Assembly (NCBI GenBank): GCA_902494465.1
Contig: CABUTH010000129.1
Location: 1 to 5,327 of the forward strand
DNA length: 5,327 bases
From: an uncultured Collinsella sp.
Lineage (GTDB): Bacteria; Actinomycetota; Coriobacteriia; Coriobacteriales; Coriobacteriaceae
Direction: 5' to 3'
Shown here: positions 5,305-5,327 of the stretch, piece by piece
Layout of the letters: each line of letters opens with the position of its first letter
Numbering within the stretch: position 1 is the first letter of the stretch
Program-made: the position numbers and the translations under genes
The notes under the pieces: model-generated
Seen by the model: the letters and a program-made list of their open reading frames with translations, nothing else
The model's database searches: none
Told to the model about the DNA's origin: nothing

Positions 5305-5327
5305 CGTTACCTACTCAATATCGAGCG

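Overview
This window looks like ordinary chromosome from a high-GC gut actinobacterium of the class Coriobacteriia, possibly Collinsella. That assignment is inferred from GC-rich codon use, GTG starts with good Shine-Dalgarno sites, and a bile salt hydrolase beside a KUP-type potassium transporter. It rests on no marker gene. I see no mobile element, tRNA, rRNA or CRISPR array, and gene packing is dense.

Layout, left to right. At 1-226 (minus) is the N-terminal 75 residues of a LysR-type regulator that runs off the left edge. It is divergent from a 10-TM EamA/DMT-family exporter (345-1256, plus), and their 118-bp shared region has back-to-back -10 boxes and a perfect LysR-type inverted repeat. 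A 159-bp gap follows, with a perfect 24-bp palindrome, a candidate promoter and a second 21-bp inverted repeat. It leads into a KUP potassium transporter (1416-3647, plus; GTG start). A strong hairpin at 3668-3703 closes kup and separates it from the convergent bile salt hydrolase (3727-4692, minus), which keeps the full Ntn-hydrolase catalytic set. Upstream of bsh on the same strand are a terminator hairpin, a 22-bp tandem duplication, and a short peptide-deformylase-family gene (4846-5265, minus). In that protein the catalytic Glu of HExxH is Met.

The genes do not form one pathway. The likely units are regulator plus exporter (lysR/eamA), potassium uptake (kup), bile-acid deconjugation (bsh), and a deformylase-like protein of doubtful activity. 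Bile tolerance and potassium homeostasis both suit an intestinal organism. The two points most worth following are the catalytically altered deformylase homologue and the densely symmetric kup leader. I found no clear evidence of a wholly new multi-gene system.
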